Positions 17,801 to 27,319 of a DNA stretch of 64,000 bases are shown here, piece after piece. Numbering within the stretch: the first letter of the stretch is position 1; every line of letters starts with the position of its first letter. Under the pieces are notes generated by a model. That model was given only the letters and a program-made list of their open reading frames with translations. It was not told the DNA's origin and ran no database searches. The stretch is from an uncultured Cellvibrionales bacterium (lineage in GTDB: Bacteria; Pseudomonadota; Gammaproteobacteria; Pseudomonadales; Dasaniaceae). The position numbers and the translations under genes are program-made. The DNA is taken from assembly GCA_913019905.1 (NCBI GenBank), contig CAJVZD010000017.1:43268-107267 (forward strand), written 5' to 3'.

Positions 17801-19039
17801 ATGCAAAGATGGCATGTATTTCTAGTTATCGGATTCGTAATCGTTGGATCCGACTTGGCTTTAGGCTATTTCTTTACCCACAATCTGATCATTTCTGTCT
17901 TGAAAGATGTTTTTTTGTTGGTCACCCTCTATGTTCTCGGCAGCCGTGTTATCGCTCAACATATGGTTGAATTGAATGAATCGATAAGTCGTATTGTTGT
18001 TAAAGACCAGTTGGACTTAACTTACCGCATGGAGCCGGATGTCGACAAAGATTGGTCAATCGCAAGAAATTTTAATAAGTTTCTGGAAAAAGCAGAAAAA
18101 TCACTCATAAACCTGGAGTCACCGGTCGGCCGACTGGTTCCCATGTCTGAGGAGTTGGCTGACACTTATAACGACTTCACACAAAAAGCGGTGTTACAAA
18201 AGACCTTTTCGAACGACATGGTTGCCGCTATGGACAATATTACCCGGCATTCCGAAGAAGTCGCGGGACAGTCAGGTACGATCGGGTCTGAAATTGACCA
18301 GGGCCAAACCGCTGTAAATGGCTGCAAAGACTCGATGGCCGTGATGGCCCAGGTTGCTACGCAATTGTCGGAGCACGTCAGCACGTCGCAGAGCGTATTG
18401 ACCAATCTAACCGCCGAAACCGATCAAATTGGCGGCATAGTGGAAGTCATCAATGCCATTGCTGAGCAAACAAATTTGCTGGCGTTAAACGCTGCTATTG
18501 AAGCTGCGCGAGCGGGAGAGCAAGGCCGAGGATTCGCCGTCGTCGCCGATGAAGTACGTTCTTTAGCGGAACGCACCCGACAATCGACCAAAGAAGTCCA
18601 TGAAATGTTAATGAGTATCCAGAAAGGCGCGGCTAATCTCGAAGATGTGATGGTGCAAAGCAGCGAATTCAGCAGTGAAAATTCAGAAAAAGCAGAGCAA
18701 ATCGACGTTCAATTGTCGGATCTGGTCACTATCATTGAGAGTATAAGCGTGTCAGCACGCTCCATTTCAAATGCAGCAGACCAACAGCTCGCTAGCGCTG
18801 AGGTGGCTAATGAAGCGACTAACAGTCTGACGGAGCTCAATAGTGATGTGTTGGAAGGGTCTTTGGTTCACACCGTGTCGACCACAGATTTGGAAAATAT
18901 AGTTAAATCGGTAAATTTGCAATTATCGAATTTTAAGCTCAGTCAGGTCGATAAAGATGTTGAGCGAAGAGTGAAATCTCGTTTTCAAAAGGCAACTGCT
19001 CCCGTTGGTAGTTCTTCCGAGGGCATAGAACTGTTTTAA
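17801..19039 (+). CDS. methyl-accepting chemotaxis-like signalling protein without sensor domain
   Basis: A 412-residue protein. Two hydrophobic helices (about residues 4-22 and 30-48) are separated by only a short loop, so there is no periplasmic ligand-binding domain. A HAMP-like linker is weak. The C-terminal half is a clear MCP signalling helix bundle, with hairpin tip [20 protein letters not shown] and [20 protein letters not shown]. The receptor could sense through its membrane helices or cytoplasmic linker, as energy-taxis-like receptors do. No che genes are nearby. The extreme C-terminus lacks a CheR-docking pentapeptide. Start ATG follows GAGG. Confidence 0.88.
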   Translation: MQRWHVFLVIGFVIVGSDLALGYFFTHNLIISVLKDVFLLVTLYVLGSRVIAQHMVELNESISRIVVKDQLDLTYRMEPDVDKDWSIARNFNKFLEKAEKSLINLESPVGRLVPMSEELADTYNDFTQKAVLQKTFSNDMVAAMDNITRHSEEVAGQSGTIGSEIDQGQTAVNGCKDSMAVMAQVATQLSEHVSTSQSVLTNLTAETDQIGGIVEVINAIAEQTNLLALNAAIEAARAGEQGRGFAVVADEVRSLAERTRQSTKEVHEMLMSIQKGAANLEDVMVQSSEFSSENSEKAEQIDVQLSDLVTIIESISVSARSISNAADQQLASAEVANEATNSLTELNSDVLEGSLVHTVSTTDLENIVKSVNLQLSNFKLSQVDKDVERRVKSRFQKATAPVGSSSEGIELF

Positions 19040-19564
19040 GCGTGCCCTAATTTATGTTGCCGTAATGCAATTGGCGCTTATATTGTTGCGGTAGGATTTG
19101 TCATTGGCTTCTCTGACCTGATGTTCAGCGCTAACATAAGTTAGATTCGGCGCGATGACAGATATAGATATGGATATAGATAGATGCCGCGACCCATGGT
19201 GGCGTCACCGCACGAACTCTCACCGAACGTGTTTCGCCAGCTATCTCGAACTCGTCGGGTCGCAATGTCACTACACGCCAATGTCGCCGAGCTTCTCATA
19301 TAGTGAGTTCATATAGTGAGTTCATATCCAGGTGGGTTCGAGACTGTTCTGAATTTAGGGTAGGCTTTATCACCGCCTAAAAATGGATTTTTGCAATGCA
19401 TTCCCCAGCAAACTCTAATTACTAAGAGTTAATTTGCACGTGTTAGCGTCTGAAATTTCATGATGGGTCTTACTCTGATTTTTTTCGAATAGCCTAACGA
19501 GTACAATGGGCGGCTTCACTTATGTGAGATAGCTTTTTCCCTTGATGTAAACAAGAGCATAACT
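19040..19564. other. gene-free stretch before the flavin oxidoreductase
   Basis: No credible gene. The stretch contains low-complexity GATATAGATAT-type sequence near 19160-19182 and a 13-bp tandem duplication at 19296-19327. Confidence 0.4.
19296..19327. repeat. 13-bp tandem repeat, about 2.5 copies
   Basis: The unit TCATATAGTGAGT repeats head to tail twice and is followed by a partial third copy. Confidence 0.8.
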
Positions 19565-20644
19565 ATGACAAAGATTTTCAAACCCATGTCTTTTTCCCGC
19601 AGTCCAAGTATGAAAAATCGTTTTATGCTTGCACCGCTCACAAATTCGCAATCCAATGGCGATGGCACACTTTCTGAAGATGAATACAAATGGCTGTCGA
19701 TGCGCGCGAAAGGTGGTTTTGGCCTGACGATGACCTGTGCGGCGCATGTTCAGGCGGTCGGGCAAGGGTTTCCGGGACAACTAGGTATCTTTTCAGATGA
19801 TCATTTAGGCGGACTTTCCAAACTTGCAAAGGGAATATTGGCGGAAGATAGCCTAGCGGTTGCGCAGTTACATCACGCGGGTATGCGTAGCCCGAAAGCA
19901 CTGGTTGGCGATAATATCGTGTGCCCCTCCGATAACGAGGAAACCGGTGCCCGAGGGTTGTCGATTCAAGAGATAGAGCAACTCATTGAGGATTTTATTT
20001 GTGCAGCGGTTCGGGCGGAACGCGCTGGGTTTAGTGGCGTTGAGATTCACGGTGCACACGGATATATCCTCTGCCAGTTTTTGAGCCCGACGATCAACAA
20101 ACGAACGGATTGCTACGGAGGTACACTCGAGAACCGCGCACGGATCTTGTTTGACATTATTAGAGGGATTCGTGAACGTTGTCAGCCTAATTTCCTTATT
20201 GGGGTGAGGCTTTCACCGGAAAGATTTGATGTGGTTCTTACGGAAATTATAGAGCTTGCTCGTCGATTGATGGCAGAGGCACAGATAGATTTTCTCGATA
20301 TGTCATTGTGGGATGTATTTAAAGAACCCAATGAAGAGGCTTTTAAGGGGCGAACTCTTATGTCCTATTTCACGGAACTTAAGCGCGGAAGTGTCCGCCT
20401 TGGTGTCGCGGGGAAAATTAGAACACCCGAAGAGGCTGTGACTTGTATAGAGCAAGGTGTAGATTTTATTCTGCTCGGCAGAGCCGCAATACTTCATCAT
20501 GACTATCCTCTACTAATGCAAGCTAACAGTGATTTTACGCCGGTCAAAAATCCGGTTTCCGTGGATTATTTACGGCGGCAAGGGCTCGGCGAAGATTTTA
20601 TTAAATACATGAGCAGCTGGAAGGGATTTGTTGAAAATACCTAG
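19565..20644 (+). CDS. NADH:flavin oxidoreductase, old yellow enzyme family
   Basis: A 359-residue FMN-dependent TIM-barrel ene-reductase. It shows the N-terminal NRFMLAPLTN strand and the substrate-binding pair His162/His165 in EIHGAHGYIL. Family blocks FLSPTINKRTDCYGG, LENRARILFDII and the FMN-phosphate strand FILLGRAAILH are present. Family members reduce activated C=C bonds or oxidise related substrates, so a role in breakdown of unsaturated or cyclic ketones fits the MFS and VOC genes downstream. The C-terminus (MSSWKGFVENT) is complete for the family. ATG is preceded by a weak AAGAGC ribosome-binding site. Confidence 0.92.
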   Translation: MTKIFKPMSFSRSPSMKNRFMLAPLTNSQSNGDGTLSEDEYKWLSMRAKGGFGLTMTCAAHVQAVGQGFPGQLGIFSDDHLGGLSKLAKGILAEDSLAVAQLHHAGMRSPKALVGDNIVCPSDNEETGARGLSIQEIEQLIEDFICAAVRAERAGFSGVEIHGAHGYILCQFLSPTINKRTDCYGGTLENRARILFDIIRGIRERCQPNFLIGVRLSPERFDVVLTEIIELARRLMAEAQIDFLDMSLWDVFKEPNEEAFKGRTLMSYFTELKRGSVRLGVAGKIRTPEEAVTCIEQGVDFILLGRAAILHHDYPLLMQANSDFTPVKNPVSVDYLRRQGLGEDFIKYMSSWKGFVENT

Positions 20645-20671
20645 GAAATTGTTCGTACCCTGAATCTTGAC

Positions 20672-20941
20672 GTGCTGGGTGCGGTATCGATAGGCCTAGA
20701 GGATTTATCAGCAGCGTTAGGACAAGCATTGGATGTTGAAACGAAGGCGTTTCAATTCGTGCTGGATAAAGTTCTTGTCGGCGTGAAGTGGGCGGGAAAC
20801 CTCGCCGGGTTTTACGGCAATAACCCCAGCGAATCCAAGGAAAAAACTACTCTTGATTTTCAGTTAGTCAATATTTGCATGGATATATCGATAATACTGC
20901 AAAGCTTTTCAAAAAATCTACACGACATGAAGAACGTATAA
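20672..20941 (+). CDS. hypothetical 89-residue protein (uncertain)
   Basis: GTG-initiated frame ending 3 bases before the MFS gene. It lies in the same frame as the upstream flavin oxidoreductase and stays open from that gene's TAG stop, so it could also be read by stop-codon readthrough. The product (LGAVSIGLEDLSAALGQALD and onward) is amphipathic, without membrane segments or a family I recognise. There is no good ribosome-binding site before the GTG. It may be a real small gene, or the residue of a longer one. Confidence 0.35.
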   Translation: MLGAVSIGLEDLSAALGQALDVETKAFQFVLDKVLVGVKWAGNLAGFYGNNPSESKEKTTLDFQLVNICMDISIILQSFSKNLHDMKNV

Positions 20942-20944
20942 ATA

Positions 20945-22246
20945 ATGAAATTGTCGCCTCTATCAGCCAGCAAACCCTTTAAGGTCGAGAAGCTGCCGTT
21001 TTTTTACGGTTGGGTGATTATGCTATTGAGCACTCTCGGTTTCCTGGCCAGTATTCCCGGCCAAACAATGGGGATGGCGGTGTTTACCGATTTTTTGATC
21101 GTCGCCCTGGATTTGACCCGGACACAATTGTCGATGGCCTATTTGTTGGGAACAGTCGCATCTGCTCTGCTGTTGACCCGTGCCGGAGTGTTATATGATC
21201 GCTGGGGCGGGAGAATCATGATTCCAGTGGCCAGCGTTGCTCTTGGTTTAATGGTTATTTTTATTAGTTTTGTCGGCCAAGTTTCCAGTTTTTTCGGTGG
21301 CGGTACTGCGATAAGTTTTATCGCTATCATGTTAGGTTATTTTGGCGTTAGATTTTGGGGGCAAGGAGTACTGACTAGTGCGTCCCGGAACATTTTGCTA
21401 GTGTGGTTTGAGCGGAGACGCGGATTGGTCAGCGGTATTCGAGGTGTTTTTGTCAGTCTCGGTTTTTCGATGTCTCCTCTTTTACTAGCGTGGATGATCG
21501 CTGACGTAGGCTGGAGAGGCACTCTCTGGCTGATGGCGTTTGTGGTTGGTTTGGTTTTCGCTGTCGTAGCAGTCATATTTTTACGCGATAATCCTCAAGA
21601 ATGCGGCGTTATGCCGGATGGCAAAGCTATCGATCAAAACCAGGATTCAGTGGCTAAGTTACCGAATAGTTTTACCCTCGACCAGGCCAGAAAGAGCCGT
21701 GCGTTTTGGTTGATCAGTTTGAGCCTTTCAATTCACTCCCTGCTCATTACTGCCATTACCTTTCACATTGTGTCGATTTTTGAGCTTGCGGGGAGGGATG
21801 AGAAGCAAGCATTTGCATTTTTTCTTCCCTCGGCTCTTGTGTCCACAAGCGTGAATCTTCTGGCAAGCTGGCAGGCCGATAACAGACCACTGAGGCCCTT
21901 TATTTTCTTTATGTTATTGAGCTTTTTGTTCGGTGCTTTTGGCTTGCTAAATTTGGGCAGTCAATGGGGTTTACTGTTAATGATACTGGGCATTGGCGCA
22001 GGGGGCGGTTTATGGGGGGTGGTCTCAAATTTGGCATTTATTCGCTATTTTGGGCCCATTCATCTTGGTGCTATCAGCGGTTTGTGCACCTCCTTAATGG
22101 TTTTTGCCAGTGCTATCGGCCCTGCATTGTTTAGTGTTGGGCTGGATGTCACGGATAGTTATAGTTTGCCCATCTATTTTTGTGGTGTCGTCATTCTCGT
22201 GCTGTTGGGTTCTTCTCTTTTTCTACGGCAGAAAGAGCTGGCTTAA
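20945..22246 (+). CDS. MFS transporter, monocarboxylate/OFA-like
   Basis: A 433-residue, twelve-helix major facilitator. It opens with FFYGWVIMLLSTLGF, typical of the monocarboxylate/oxalate-formate branch. Motif A appears as GVLYDRWGGRIMIP between helices 2 and 3, and a cytoplasmic loop (about 215-245) divides the two six-helix halves. It probably imports an organic acid or exports a product of the adjacent old-yellow-enzyme pathway; substrate unknown. Same strand and close spacing suggest co-transcription with the oxidoreductase. Confidence 0.9.
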   Translation: MKLSPLSASKPFKVEKLPFFYGWVIMLLSTLGFLASIPGQTMGMAVFTDFLIVALDLTRTQLSMAYLLGTVASALLLTRAGVLYDRWGGRIMIPVASVALGLMVIFISFVGQVSSFFGGGTAISFIAIMLGYFGVRFWGQGVLTSASRNILLVWFERRRGLVSGIRGVFVSLGFSMSPLLLAWMIADVGWRGTLWLMAFVVGLVFAVVAVIFLRDNPQECGVMPDGKAIDQNQDSVAKLPNSFTLDQARKSRAFWLISLSLSIHSLLITAITFHIVSIFELAGRDEKQAFAFFLPSALVSTSVNLLASWQADNRPLRPFIFFMLLSFLFGAFGLLNLGSQWGLLLMILGIGAGGGLWGVVSNLAFIRYFGPIHLGAISGLCTSLMVFASAIGPALFSVGLDVTDSYSLPIYFCGVVILVLLGSSLFLRQKELA

Positions 22247-22386
22247 CTGTCTATATCGCGAACGATGATTTCAATTAGTGAAAGGGGCGCTCTCGGTTGA
22301 CGTTGCCAATATAAGTCGTATTATCTAATTTACATGACTTTGATTAGTATTTTTACTTCAATAAGAACAGATACGTGGAGTAAGCT

Positions 22387-22425
22387 ATGTTTAGCTCTCA
22401 TCGATTGGCGGGGTGCCGAGTATGA
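22387..22425 (+). CDS. 12-codon leader frame coupled to the VOC gene (uncertain)
   Basis: ATG after GTGGAGTAAGCT, a much better ribosome-binding site than any start of the next gene, opens a 12-residue frame (MFSSHRLAGCRV). It stops in an ATGA overlap with the ATG of the VOC gene. It may be a coupling leader that delivers ribosomes, or the remnant of a frameshifted N-terminus. Confidence 0.35.
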   Translation: MFSSHRLAGCRV

Positions 22426-23267
22426 TAACCGGGATGCCACGTATTGCTATTGCCGTTAATGATTTCGATCATGCTGTTGCGACGTTTAGAGATAAATTGG
22501 GTATGCCGGTGGTAGATCTTTCGCCTGAAAGTGTCGACACTTTGGGCGCAAAACTGGCTATGTGTATACCTGATGAAGGGAGTAATATCGAAATAATGTC
22601 ACCGGGTGATCCGGGCACCGCTCTGAGTCAAAGCCTACAGAAATTCATTGATCGTCGGGGTGAAGGGCATTTCGCCTTAATGCTGGAAGCTGCCGACCCC
22701 GATGCCGAGGCCAAGGAACTCATTGAGCGTGGTCTCAACGTATTACCGCGAATGGACGGCGCCGGCGGTAGAGATGTCCATCCTAATTCAACCCACGGAG
22801 TCTTAATTCGGATTTATCCGATAGACTCTTATGTCGGTCACGACAGTGATCATCAACCTGGAGAAAATCCTCCAGCTTTATCCGGTATTAAGCGGGTCAT
22901 TATTGCCGTGCATGATATTGAAGAAGCCATCGACACCTACGCTGTCAAGTTCGCAATAGAAACGAGTGCGGCGGTCAGCGATTTAGAACGTGGCGTACGA
23001 TCTGCGGTTTGTAATCCGCCCACAGGTGGTGCCATCGAACTAGTCGCTGTAGAAAACCCCGGACGGGGTTTTGCGAATATGGTGGAGGAATTTCTTAATA
23101 CACGCGGCGAAGGCTTATTTGCACTTATTTTACACGCCCCCGATGTTCAGCAGACCACAGATGTATTAACAGCTCGAGGTCTAAACGTCGATAACGTCGT
23201 TGGTTCGGCTGCACTGATGGGTATTGGCAGGGAGTCAATGTACGGAGCTCGGTTCTGGATTGAGTGA
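22422..23267 (+). CDS. two-domain VOC (glyoxalase/epimerase/dioxygenase-fold) protein
   Basis: A 281-residue protein made of two vicinal-oxygen-chelate repeats, residues about 1-120 (MPRIAIAVNDFDHAVATFRD) and 155-280 (KRVIIAVHDIEEAIDTYAVK). The layout resembles methylmalonyl-CoA-epimerase-like VOC proteins. The first metal-ligand His of each repeat (usually H-I-A-x-A-V) is replaced by Arg and Val, so metal binding in the classical site is doubtful. The start is chosen at ATG 22422, which overlaps the stop of a short leader frame; an in-frame GTG at 22413 is possible. The function is probably linked to the neighbouring catabolic genes, but unknown. Confidence 0.82.
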   Translation: MITGMPRIAIAVNDFDHAVATFRDKLGMPVVDLSPESVDTLGAKLAMCIPDEGSNIEIMSPGDPGTALSQSLQKFIDRRGEGHFALMLEAADPDAEAKELIERGLNVLPRMDGAGGRDVHPNSTHGVLIRIYPIDSYVGHDSDHQPGENPPALSGIKRVIIAVHDIEEAIDTYAVKFAIETSAAVSDLERGVRSAVCNPPTGGAIELVAVENPGRGFANMVEEFLNTRGEGLFALILHAPDVQQTTDVLTARGLNVDNVVGSAALMGIGRESMYGARFWIE

Positions 23268-23450
23268 CTATTTAAGCTGAAATGGCTGGGTTTTATCTAA
23301 TAAATGCTTGAAATACGCTGTTAGACGCTAATTGGGCGCGTCTTCGTTTAACTGAGGCGATAAGCAATACAGTCTTTTCGGGCAGGCTGCAGATTTCTAA
23401 TGTCTTCAGCCATTCTTAAACCCATTTTCTCAAACATGTTTTCTCAAACG

Positions 23451-24119
23451 TTAGCCCAAACTCTCACGTATCTTCTTTTCAACCACCGAGCGGATGCCAA
23501 TCTTTGTTGCGGCGAAGGCCGGTGAGGCAATACTCATCATTGCGTCAAGCCTGGTCCCAAGGGCTTTTTCAAATTGATTCTCGTCGACCGCTTCGTCCAG
23601 GTAGTGAACCGTTACCGCTTCTTCTGGGCTGTAAAGGCGAGCATTTAAAACGGCCTGAGTTAAATTTTCTGAGCCAAGTCGATCTCGTGCCATTTCTATC
23701 CCGAAGGCAGGCATTGTCATGCCAATCGTTGTTTCATTCAGGCCTAGTTTGAAATCCCCCTTTAGTCCTATTCGGTAATCAGCCGACATAAGCAGTACCG
23801 CTCCAGCGGCCAAAGCGTGACCTGTACATGCCATGACTATCGGCTGGGGATGCATATAAAGATCAAGCAATAACTCTGCGCCGCGACTTACCATGTCTAG
23901 GCGAGCATCTTCGCCTTTCGTCATAATCTTTAGATCAAATCCTGCGCAAAATATACCGGGCCGGCCCTTTATTAGAACAACTTTTGCATCGGACTTTGCG
24001 CGCTCGAGCGCTTCCGATAAAGCACTGATCATTGAGGGGCCATAGGCATTTGCCTTGCCGTCGTCCATAGATAGTGTAGCAATGCCGTCCTGCTGGTCGT
24101 AAGTTACAAAGTCTGTCAT
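23451..24119 (-). CDS. short crotonase-fold enoyl-CoA hydratase/isomerase
   Basis: A 222-residue crotonase, shorter than the usual 255-270. Oxyanion blocks are RPGIFCAGFDLK and GHALAAGAVLL. The active-site region LGLNETTIGMTMPAFG has one acid (Glu). It lacks the long C-terminal helix pair that many hydratases use for hexamer packing and ends EKKIRESLG. It resembles the small 'enoyl-CoA hydratase/isomerase family' proteins seen as single genes in gammaproteobacteria. AGGGA precedes ATG. It converges with the VOC gene. Confidence 0.88.
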   Translation of the reverse strand: MTDFVTYDQQDGIATLSMDDGKANAYGPSMISALSEALERAKSDAKVVLIKGRPGIFCAGFDLKIMTKGEDARLDMVSRGAELLLDLYMHPQPIVMACTGHALAAGAVLLMSADYRIGLKGDFKLGLNETTIGMTMPAFGIEMARDRLGSENLTQAVLNARLYSPEEAVTVHYLDEAVDENQFEKALGTRLDAMMSIASPAFAATKIGIRSVVEKKIRESLG

Positions 24120-24344
24120 GTTATTCCCTGTTTCATTTTTACATAGGTAATTTCTAAGCCTTGGATTTAATCAATCAAATTCGCTCTTGTAAAGTGCACG
24201 GTAAGATTTAGTTCCCACCTCATTGCCGGTATAATCCTGCGTTCGAATGGCGTTGACAACATCAGTTTTTACTATGATTATTGCGTTCATATAGACCGGT
24301 CTTGATTATTACTGTCGGTTATTGATAATTAAAGGAAAAATAAT

Positions 24345-24373
24345 TTGCCAAAAATACTGTTTATGTGTACAGT
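24345..24373 (+). promoter_or_regulatory. recA promoter
   Basis: TTGCCA (24345-24350) and TACAGT (24368-24373) are separated by 17 bases. The LexA box fills the end of the spacer and covers the -10, which gives a 5' leader of roughly 145 bases before the recA start. Confidence 0.7.
24357..24372. promoter_or_regulatory. LexA (SOS) box of recA
   Basis: CTGTTTATGTGTACAG matches the gammaproteobacterial consensus CTGT-N8-ACAG and overlaps the -10 hexamer, so LexA would block recA transcription until DNA damage. Confidence 0.92.
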
Positions 24374-24526
24374 GTTTTGTAATCGGGCACCACAAGCAAC
24401 AATTGCAGTTGGGTACCCGCCGCGGGGAGGGAGTAATCATTATCAGAGCCTATAGTGATTCATGTTTTATTATTCTCCCCTGTGCCCTCCATCCTGTTGA
24501 GCCTAGTGAAAAAAGAGAGAAAAATT

Positions 24527-25564
24527 ATGGATGCTAATAAAGAAAAAGCCCTACAAGCAGCCCTGTCCCAAATTGAGCGACAGTTTGGTAAAGGGTCGAT
24601 AATGAAAATGGGTGAAGAGTCGCGTCAAGCGATACCGGCGATTTCTACCGGTTCTTTAGGTTTGGATATAGCGCTTGGAATAGGCGGTTTACCTAAAGGT
24701 AGAATCGTTGAAATTTACGGACCTGAATCGTCGGGTAAAACAACGCTAACCTTAAGTGTTATCGCGGAAGCGCAAAAGCAAGGTGCTACCTGTGCATTTA
24801 TCGATGCAGAGCATGCATTGGATCCTTCCTACGCAGAAAAGTTAGGGGTTGATATCGACAACATGTTGGTATCACAGCCAGATACCGGTGAACAGGCCTT
24901 GGAAATCACCGATATGTTGGTTCGTTCCGGATCGGTCGATGTGGTGGTTGTCGATTCCGTTGCGGCGTTAACGCCGAAAGCTGAAATTGATGGTGATATT
25001 GGCGATTCCCATATGGGACTCGCTGCGCGAATGATGTCCCAAGCGATGCGGAAAATGACAGGGAATATTAAAAATGCCAATTGTTTGGTGATTTTCATTA
25101 ACCAGATTCGAATGAAAATTGGCGTTATGTTTGGCAGTCCAGAAACGACAACGGGTGGTAACGCGCTGAAATTTTATTCTTCGGTTCGTTTGGATATTCG
25201 CCGCACCGGTGCGGTGAAAGATGGCGACGAAGTCATTGGTAATGAAACACGTGTAAAGGTTGTTAAAAATAAGGTGGCCCCACCGTTTAAACAAGCTGAA
25301 TTCCAGATTATGTACGGCAAGGGCATTTATCGTATGGGCGAAGTTATCGATCTCGGTGTCAAGCAAGGTTTGGTCGACAAAGCCGGTGCATGGTATGCCT
25401 ATAACGGTGACAAAATTGGTCAGGGAAAAGCTAATGCTGCAAAGTTCTTGCTGGATAATCCAGCCATTGCCGATGCTATTGAATCAAAAATACGGCAGGA
25501 TCTACTCGGAGCAAAAGTTACCCCCGACCTGAAGGTTGTCGACGATCTCGAAGCAGCTGATTAG
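24527..25564 (+). CDS. recA: recombinase RecA
   Basis: A 345-residue RecA, the ATP-dependent strand-exchange protein and SOS co-protease. The start at 24527 ([17 protein letters not shown]) matches the family and follows AGAGAG; the frame upstream is not conserved. Walker A is GPESSGKTT (65-73), Walker B is in [12 protein letters not shown], and the L2 loop region has [20 protein letters not shown]. The usual acidic C-terminal tail is short (VVDDLEAAD). It is regulated by the LexA box upstream and followed by recX after 51 bases, the standard arrangement. Confidence 0.99.
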   Translation: MDANKEKALQAALSQIERQFGKGSIMKMGEESRQAIPAISTGSLGLDIALGIGGLPKGRIVEIYGPESSGKTTLTLSVIAEAQKQGATCAFIDAEHALDPSYAEKLGVDIDNMLVSQPDTGEQALEITDMLVRSGSVDVVVVDSVAALTPKAEIDGDIGDSHMGLAARMMSQAMRKMTGNIKNANCLVIFINQIRMKIGVMFGSPETTTGGNALKFYSSVRLDIRRTGAVKDGDEVIGNETRVKVVKNKVAPPFKQAEFQIMYGKGIYRMGEVIDLGVKQGLVDKAGAWYAYNGDKIGQGKANAAKFLLDNPAIADAIESKIRQDLLGAKVTPDLKVVDDLEAAD

Positions 25565-25615
25565 ATTGAAGTCTGAGTCGAGTTGCTTGGCTCGCAAATT
25601 AACTAGAGTTGAGTC

Positions 25616-26089
25616 GTGACTGATATTACTCATCTTGAAATTCGGAGGGCCGCAATGGATTTGCTGGCCTTCCGGGAACATTCGCAACAGGAAATTGTTG
25701 CTAAGCTCTCTCGCCGTTTCGGCGACAGGGAAGTTTCCATTGATATTCTCTCTGATGTAGTCAATATTTTGGCCGAAGATAATTTGCAGAGCGACCAGCG
25801 CTTTGCGGAAAGCTTCCTGCGTTCTCGGATTCAAAAGAAGCACGGCCCAATACGAATTGCCAATGAACTTGCAGGCCGCGGTGTTGCGTCCTCGATCGCG
25901 ACCCAAGTACTTGATTGTGCCAATATTGATTGGAATGAACTGTTAGAAGCTTTGTCGGACCGAAAATACGGCCATTCAAAACCGGCCGATGCAAAAGAAA
26001 TAGCTAAGAGAATTCGTTTTTTCCAGTATCGTGGTTTTAGCTACGAACATATTCAGCGGCTAAATTTGAATTCGCACCGCTTCAGTTAA
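25616..26089 (+). CDS. recX: regulatory protein RecX
   Basis: A 157-residue RecX-family protein, GTG start, directly downstream of recA. The alpha-helical three-repeat pattern is visible, with typical SDQRFAESFLRSRIQKKHGP and RGVASSIATQVLD blocks and a terminal FLQYRGFS-like FFQYRGFSYEHI. RecX binds RecA filaments and limits their growth or activity. It is probably co-transcribed with recA by read-through. Confidence 0.95.
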   Translation: MTDITHLEIRRAAMDLLAFREHSQQEIVAKLSRRFGDREVSIDILSDVVNILAEDNLQSDQRFAESFLRSRIQKKHGPIRIANELAGRGVASSIATQVLDCANIDWNELLEALSDRKYGHSKPADAKEIAKRIRFFQYRGFSYEHIQRLNLNSHRFS

Positions 26090-26118
26090 ACTTTTCCTAG
26101 CAGCCCTGGTATTGTCCG

Positions 26119-26142
26119 CACTCATTCACTCATTCACTCATT
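26119..26142. repeat. 8-bp tandem repeat, three copies
   Basis: CACTCATT repeats exactly three times in the convergent gap after recX. It is followed at 26151-26175 by a two-copy 13-bp duplication of the type AAATTGATCACTA. Confidence 0.85.
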
Positions 26143-26281
26143 CGATAGAAAAATTGATCACTAAATTGATCACTTATTTGAAAGTGAAGATTGCTCGCAT
26201 GTTCGGAAAATAATCTTCAGAGTCCATATCCGTTTCTAGTAAAGTTGCGGTAAAATATCAATGGCCTCTGAATGAGCCTAT

Positions 26282-27319
26282 TTAAGAATATCCTATTGAC
26301 AGAAGGTTTTCTAACGGCAGATACAGCTCTTCTAAATACGTGATGTCGGCGGCCTCGAGGTTGATCTGGGTAGCACCGACAAGATCATCAAGCTGGGAAA
26401 TCTTACTGACACCTACTACGGGTGAATACACTTCGTCCTTGCTCAATAACCAGGCAAGCGATATTTGAGCGGGCGTATTGCCGTATTTTTCGGCTACTTC
26501 GCAGACACGATCTGCGATTTTGAAATCCATTTCCCCTCGATATAGGCCTTCGGTTCGCTTACGGTCTGCGCCTTGAGACCGATTTGTGGAGCCTTTGTCG
26601 AACCCACCTTTGTATGCTCCCGCAAGAATGCCTCGAGCCAATGGAGACCAGGGCGTTAACGCCACACCGGAATTTTTGCAATAGGGGTTCATTTCCCTTT
26701 CTTCCTCACGATAGATCAGGTTGTAATGGTTTTGCATGGAAATAAATTGAGTCCAGCCGTGCATTTTGGCTGTGAGTTGTAACTCCGCAAATTGCCAGGC
26801 GAACATTGAAGAACCCCCTAAGTACAGGACTTTTCCGGCTTTCACCACATCGTGCAAGGCTTCCATTGTTTCTTCAATCGGGGTGTCTGCTTGCCCTGGA
26901 ACACCGTGTGGATGGCGGTGAATAATTAACTGATCTACGTAGTCGTGGCCGAGACGCTGCAAGCTTTTATCCACGCCCTCGATAATATGCTTCCGGGATA
27001 GGCCGCTTAAATTTGGACTGCTGCCCATCGGCATTGCTACTTTTGTGGTCAGAACATATTCGTCCCTCGGTAACAATTCCGTGAGTACTTTTCCTACGAC
27101 TTCCTCGGTCGCGCCCAGACCATATACATCGGCACAGTCGAAATAGTTGAGGCCGCGATCAATGGCTGCACGAAATATTTCCCGTGCACCGTCGATTCCA
27201 ATTGTCCAGTCACCTTGATGACCTCTTCCGGGCTGCCCGAAATTCATCGTTCCAAGGCACAGTTCCGAAACGCGCAGGCCACTGTTTTTTCCTAGCTGAA
27301 TACTTTTTAGCATGGTCAT
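26282..27319 (-). CDS. aldo/keto reductase
   Basis: A 345-residue NAD(P)H-dependent aldo/keto reductase of the Tas/YajO-like (AKR) type. I start it at ATG 27319 (MTMLKSIQLGKNSGLRVSEL), which has AGGA upstream; the longer frame is not family-like. Motifs are LCLGTMNFG, DCADVYGLGATEEVVG with the catalytic Asp/Tyr, TTKVAMPMG with the catalytic Lys, and IIHRHPHG with His. The C-terminal cofactor segment is SPVVGVSKISQLDD. Substrate unknown; single gene. Confidence 0.93.
   Translation of the reverse strand: MTMLKSIQLGKNSGLRVSELCLGTMNFGQPGRGHQGDWTIGIDGAREIFRAAIDRGLNYFDCADVYGLGATEEVVGKVLTELLPRDEYVLTTKVAMPMGSSPNLSGLSRKHIIEGVDKSLQRLGHDYVDQLIIHRHPHGVPGQADTPIEETMEALHDVVKAGKVLYLGGSSMFAWQFAELQLTAKMHGWTQFISMQNHYNLIYREEEREMNPYCKNSGVALTPWSPLARGILAGAYKGGFDKGSTNRSQGADRKRTEGLYRGEMDFKIADRVCEVAEKYGNTPAQISLAWLLSKDEVYSPVVGVSKISQLDDLVGATQINLEAADITYLEELYLPLENLLSIGYS

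Larger units (their letters stand above)
24120..24526. other. divergent region between crotonase and recA
   Basis: The right half holds the recA promoter and LexA box. No additional gene is recognised; the 24322-24537 frame overlaps the recA leader and has no support. Confidence 0.5.

Noticed and set aside
19320..19345. tRNA T-loop-like sequence (GGGTTCGAGAC)
   Set aside because: No acceptor stem, anticodon arm or D-arm could be arranged around it.
23310..23345. Possible terminator AGACGC/GCGTCT between the VOC gene and crotonase
   Set aside because: Only six pairs with a long loop and no clean T-run.
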